Shown: in pieces, positions 5,993 through 9,266 of the stretch
Numbering within the stretch: the first letter of the stretch is position 1
Layout of the letters: the number at the start of each line of letters is the position of its first letter
From: Treponema sp.
GTDB lineage: Bacteria; Spirochaetota; Spirochaetia; Treponematales; Breznakiellaceae
Assembly (NCBI GenBank): GCA_009785545.1
Contig: WQWD01000080.1
Location: forward strand, 1-9,266
Direction of reading: 5' to 3'
Length of the DNA: 9,266 nt
Made by a program: the position numbers and the translations under genes
The notes under the pieces: generated by a model
The model's database searches: none
Seen by the model: only the letters and a program-made list of their open reading frames with translations
What the model was told of the DNA's origin: nothing

Positions 5993-7516
5993 ATGGGCTT
6001 AGAAGTTATGGATTTAGAATCAGTTGGAACAGAATTATTCGGCAATTATTTTATTTTTGAGAATCTGGGAATGTCTTTTATCGGGCTTATTTCGGTAACG
6101 GCAGTTTGTGTATTTGTATTGCTAGCAAACATCATCCGCAGAAAAATTTCGTTTTTCCGCCGTTTATTGATGCCTACCGCCGTTATTGCCGGCTTACTCG
6201 GGCTTGTCGTAAAAGAAATAGTGCTGGCAATTTGGGGTTTTAACATTTTCAGCGTTGATGCGTTAGGCGCTCTTATTTACCATTTATTGCCGGTTGGATT
6301 TATCGCCCTATGTTTGAGAGAACGTGACAATTATTCCAAAGATTTTAACAGCGGAAAAATTAAAATGGAACGAGTTGCCGCTTCAAAATCGGGAAGTATC
6401 ATAATCAGTTACTACCTTATACAGGCGCTTATCGGCATTGGCATAACAGCTCTTTTAGGATTTACGTTATTTGGCGGCAGATTATTTGAAGAAGAACTTA
6501 ACAGAGCAACAGGAATAATGCTTGCCCTTGGTTTTGGGCAGGGGCCGCAGCAAGCAAATGCTACCGGCATTATCTGGGACGCCGCAGGGCACATGAGAGA
6601 CTGGGGCCCAGCCGCCGCCCGTAATTTTGGGCTTACAGTCGCCGCGATGGGATTCCTTTGGGCATCAATCCCCGGCATTGTTTTGGTTAACTATGTCGCA
6701 AGAAAAAAAGGCATTATTCGAAAGCGTGACGAATTTCAAAAAACCGGAGACCTTCCCAGCTACACAATCGAAGAGCCGAATGAAGTTCCGCTCTCGGAGT
6801 CAATCGACAAATTTACTTTGCAAGCATGTATGGTCGGAGGCGTTTACCTTTTAACAATAGGGGTGATTATCGGAATCGAGATTTTATTCCGCCTTTCGGG
6901 AGTTCCTTTCCTTATCGACCTTATTCCAACATTCTGGGGTTTTGCGTTCATGCTTGCGGCAGCTATGGCGATTCTGGTAAAAACAATTTTACGCCGCCTT
7001 GTTAAAAACGGAGTCATGCACCGTAAATACCCCAACAAATATTTGATGAACCGTATCAGCGGGGTTTCTTTTGATCTTGCGATCACTGCCTCTCTATTTC
7101 TGGTGTCTGTCACCACTTTAGGGTCTCTTTGGATACCCATTTTATTGATGACTACAATCGGCGGTATTGTAACGGCTGTCTATCTTTGGATTATCTGCCC
7201 TCTAATTTACAAGGGATATAAAGACGAAGCCTTTTTGGCATTTTACGGAATGTCGGTAGGAACCATCGCAAACGGCATGATTCTTGCCAGAGAAATTGAC
7301 CCTGATTTTCAAACTCCTGCCAGTGATGATCTTGTCTTAGGTTCAACTGCGGCGATAATTTTAGGATTTCCTTTACTATTGCTTATCGCTCAAGCTCCAA
7401 GGGATGGAAACCTGTGGTGGGTAACTCTTGTGATTTTCTTATACCTTTTGGTTTTATTAGGATATATATTAAAAGACATTATAATTAAACCCAAAAAATC
7501 CAAGACTGCAAAATAA
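5993..7516 (+). CDS. gltS: Sodium/glutamate symporter (GltS)-like permease
   Basis: This 507-residue inner-membrane protein has about ten to twelve hydrophobic segments (roughly 27-47, 58-82, 90-108, 136-160, 208-235, 278-300, 308-335, 360-378, 380-404, 412-432, 448-468, 475-495). GltS proteins carry out sodium-driven glutamate uptake and contain two inverted halves, each with a Gly-rich reentrant loop. Candidate loops are GFGQGPQQANATG (180-192) and GMSVGTIANGM (419-429), the latter followed by AREIDPDF and TPASDDLVLGS, which match the GltS-like C-terminal half. It is longer than E. coli GltS (about 400 residues), with a soluble loop near 236-272. The ligand could differ from glutamate. AGGAG at 5981-5985 precedes the ATG by seven bases. 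It lies 17 bp after the first acyltransferase and 12 bp before the second. Confidence 0.78.
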   Translation: MGLEVMDLESVGTELFGNYFIFENLGMSFIGLISVTAVCVFVLLANIIRRKISFFRRLLMPTAVIAGLLGLVVKEIVLAIWGFNIFSVDALGALIYHLLPVGFIALCLRERDNYSKDFNSGKIKMERVAASKSGSIIISYYLIQALIGIGITALLGFTLFGGRLFEEELNRATGIMLALGFGQGPQQANATGIIWDAAGHMRDWGPAAARNFGLTVAAMGFLWASIPGIVLVNYVARKKGIIRKRDEFQKTGDLPSYTIEEPNEVPLSESIDKFTLQACMVGGVYLLTIGVIIGIEILFRLSGVPFLIDLIPTFWGFAFMLAAAMAILVKTILRRLVKNGVMHRKYPNKYLMNRISGVSFDLAITASLFLVSVTTLGSLWIPILLMTTIGGIVTAVYLWIICPLIYKGYKDEAFLAFYGMSVGTIANGMILAREIDPDFQTPASDDLVLGSTAAIILGFPLLLLIAQAPRDGNLWWVTLVIFLYLLVLLGYILKDIIIKPKKSKTAK

Positions 7517-7522
7517 TAGGAG
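7517..7522 (+). promoter_or_regulatory. Ribosome binding site supporting a TTG start
   Basis: TAGGAG lies directly after the permease stop and six bases before TTG 7529. This supports the non-ATG start of the second acyltransferase. Confidence 0.6.
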
Positions 7523-7528
7523 TAATAA

Positions 7529-8743
7529 TTGGGTAAAAAACATGGCACTATAAAAAAAGCGAACAATTTTATTTATTGGATTTTAAAAATATTGATGACC
7601 CCAATACTTTGGGGAAAATACAGGTTCAAGTTTGAAGAACACAAAGATATAAAATTAAAGCGCCCGTGTTTAATTTTAGCGAACCACCAAACTGCATTTG
7701 ATCAATTCGCTGTCGGTGTAGGTTTTCCTTTCGGAATTAACTTTATCGCCAGCGATTCGATTTTTCGTCACGGGATTTTAAGCTGGCTTATGAAGACAAT
7801 AGCCAGGCCAATTCCGTTTTCCAAAGGCAGCGCAGATTCAAGCGCAATAAAAAATATATTTTCTGTCATAAAACAGGGCGGAGCCATCGGAATGTTCCCG
7901 TCAGGGAATCGCAGTTTTTTCGGCGATGAATGTATGATAAGACCGGGTATTGGCAAGCTTGCAAAAAAATTAGGAGTGCCGGTTTATTTTGTATTAATGC
8001 GAGGGGGTTATAACACCAAACCTCGCTGGAAAAACAAACCAAACAAGGGCATAGTAAACTCAAGCATTACCCGCATTATCGATACAGAAGAACTAAAAAA
8101 TATCTCAAGTGATCAACTGGAAGATATAGTAAAACAGGAACTTTGTTTTAACGAATCAGAATGGAACGCAAAACAGAAAATTGAATTTCACAGCCGGCAC
8201 AAGGCGGAATTTTTGGAAAGAGTTTTGTTTTGGTGCCCGGAATGTAAATCGCTGAACAAATTAAGTTCAAAAAAATGCGCTTTTTTCTGTACGTTATGCG
8301 GAATGCGTGTTCGAGTAAATGCTGCAGGTTTTTTCGAAAAAATCAGCCATGCCGAAAATTGCCCTAACACAATATTAAAATGGGGTAAAATGCAGCTCGA
8401 ATACATCAAATCAATCAACTACAATAAATATCTTGATAAACCCTTGTTCAGCGACCGGGATATCCGTTTGTCTCTGGCTATCCGCAGCAAAAAAGATGAA
8501 TTTTTAAAAAAAGGAACAATAGAATTCTTTGGGGATAAAATCAGGATTTGCGGGAAAGATTTTATTATATCCAACCTTAAAGATATATCAATACAAAGTT
8601 ATAATCGTTTAATGATTTACACCGATGACGGCGAGTACACGGCGGATATGTCAGCCCGCAGTAATGCCGTAAAATATATGGTTTGCTTTTATCACCAAAA
8701 AAATATAATCCAAAATATAGAGGATGGTCATTATGGATACTAA
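7529..8743 (+). CDS. Diverged PlsC-type acyltransferase with zinc ribbon, altered motif III
   Basis: This 404-residue protein is the second member of the local acyltransferase family. Seen: HX4D as NHQTAFD (His53, Asp58), the ARPIPFSKG block, motif III as PSGNRS (124-129), and GKLAKKLGVPVYF. The zinc ribbon follows with Cys236, Cys239, Cys254 and Cys257 (Cys250 is extra). The C-terminal region (about 325-395: GTIEFFGDKIRICG, then FIISNLKDISI, then RLMIYTDDGEYTAD) again looks PH-like. In PlsC enzymes motif III normally reads EGTRS, and the Glu contributes to glycerol-phosphate binding; here it is Ser125 while Arg128 is kept. Substrate or activity may therefore differ. The start is TTG, supported by TAGGAG at 7517-7522. 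The start of the next gene overlaps its last 11 bases, so the two are probably translated in a coupled way. Confidence 0.83.
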   Translation: MGKKHGTIKKANNFIYWILKILMTPILWGKYRFKFEEHKDIKLKRPCLILANHQTAFDQFAVGVGFPFGINFIASDSIFRHGILSWLMKTIARPIPFSKGSADSSAIKNIFSVIKQGGAIGMFPSGNRSFFGDECMIRPGIGKLAKKLGVPVYFVLMRGGYNTKPRWKNKPNKGIVNSSITRIIDTEELKNISSDQLEDIVKQELCFNESEWNAKQKIEFHSRHKAEFLERVLFWCPECKSLNKLSSKKCAFFCTLCGMRVRVNAAGFFEKISHAENCPNTILKWGKMQLEYIKSINYNKYLDKPLFSDRDIRLSLAIRSKKDEFLKKGTIEFFGDKIRICGKDFIISNLKDISIQSYNRLMIYTDDGEYTADMSARSNAVKYMVCFYHQKNIIQNIEDGHYGY

Positions 8744-9266
8744 AAAAACAAAAAAGGCTCACGACATGAAAGGAATAAAATTTCACAGGTTTGTTTACAA
8801 AGTATTATCACCGCTTGTACGTGCTTTTCTTGCTCCAAAATTCAATTTTGATTTTGAAAAAGTTAAAATCAGCCAATCACCGTACCTTGTAATATCAAAT
8901 CATGTAACCAACTGGGATGCTGTTTTGATTACATCAAGTTTTAAGAAGCACATGTATTTTGTCGCTTCTGATCAGGTTTACAGAATGGGTTTCAAAAGTA
9001 AATTGATTAAATTCCTTACTTCGCCTATACCGAGAATTAAAACAATTAATGAAACTGAAACCGTTATCGCTATATTCAAAAGTTTAAGAGCCGGGTGCAG
9101 TGTTTGTCTTTATGTCGAAGGAAATACAACTTCCGATGGTGAAACTCTTGAGATACATCCTTCAATCGGTAAACTGGTAAAAAGATCCAAAGTACCGCTT
9201 GTAACATATCGTGTTACAGGCGGCTTTTTTACAGCTCCCAAATGGGCACGCCATACGCACAAAGGA
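8733..9266 (+). CDS. Third PlsC-type acyltransferase, 3'-partial (cut by window end)
   Basis: An open frame runs from ATG 8733 to the end of the window (178 codons, no stop). From residue 12 onward it aligns without gaps to the first acyltransferase over about 167 residues, roughly half identical by eye. Seen: HX4D as NHVTNWD (His57, Asp62), SPIPRIKT, motif III as EGNTTSDGE (from Glu129), EIHPSIGKLVKRS and LVTYRVTGGFF. It is thus a membrane-associated lysolipid acyltransferase by family. AGAGGA at 8719-8724 lies eight bases before the ATG. An in-frame Met12 (8766) corresponds to the first residue of the first paralogue, so a shorter start is possible. The 11-bp overlap with the previous gene supports one operon. 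Whether it also carries a zinc ribbon lies outside the window. Confidence 0.85.
   Translation, partial: MDTKKTKKAHDMKGIKFHRFVYKVLSPLVRAFLAPKFNFDFEKVKISQSPYLVISNHVTNWDAVLITSSFKKHMYFVASDQVYRMGFKSKLIKFLTSPIPRIKTINETETVIAIFKSLRAGCSVCLYVEGNTTSDGETLEIHPSIGKLVKRSKVPLVTYRVTGGFFTAPKWARHTHKG

Noticed and set aside
8566..8786. Minus-strand open frame over the junction of the second and third acyltransferases
   Set aside because: It overlaps two recognised coding regions and has no homology signature; the plus-strand frames explain this stretch.

Overview
The window comes from a moderately AT-rich bacterium with compactly packed genes. Family content and the look of the hypothetical proteins suggest a spirochaete of the Treponema type. 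That is a tentative inference from protein style; no rRNA or lineage-specific marker is present.

Region 1 (1-3282, + strand) is a DNA-maintenance cluster: xseA (exonuclease VII large subunit, 5' end outside the window), xseB (small subunit) and mutL (mismatch repair). xseA and xseB are 1 bp apart, mutL follows after about 40 bp, and no promoter is apparent between them. xseA shows a clear one-base frame break near position 45: the conserved N-terminal peptide is split between two frames. This is either a real lesion or a base-calling error in a G run.

Region 2 (3283-4773) holds two genes I cannot name. A minus-strand gene (3296-4072) converges on mutL and may be a diverged nucleotidyltransferase-fold protein. 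A plus-strand gene (about 4129-4773) is divergent from it. The short gap between their starts carries three copies of an ATGTTAT half-site, including a perfect 7-3-7 dyad, that fit a promoter/operator for the minus-strand gene. The plus-strand gene appears to have absorbed two dispersed-repeat-like sequences in frame, one internal and one at its C-terminus.

Region 3 (4785-9266, + strand) is a putative lipid/transport operon: a PlsC-type acyltransferase, a GltS-type sodium/glutamate symporter-like permease, a second PlsC-type acyltransferase and a third one cut by the window end. Spacings are 17 bp, 12 bp and an 11 bp overlap, so co-transcription is likely. The two complete acyltransferases share an unusual layout: an N-terminal HX4D acyltransferase domain, a four-cysteine zinc ribbon and a C-terminal beta-rich region resembling a PH-like domain. 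The first and third are close paralogues. The second is diverged and has lost the motif III glutamate. This three-paralogue cluster around a permease is the most interesting content of the window. No RNA genes, CRISPR arrays or transposase genes were seen, and no gene-free stretch exceeds 300 bases.
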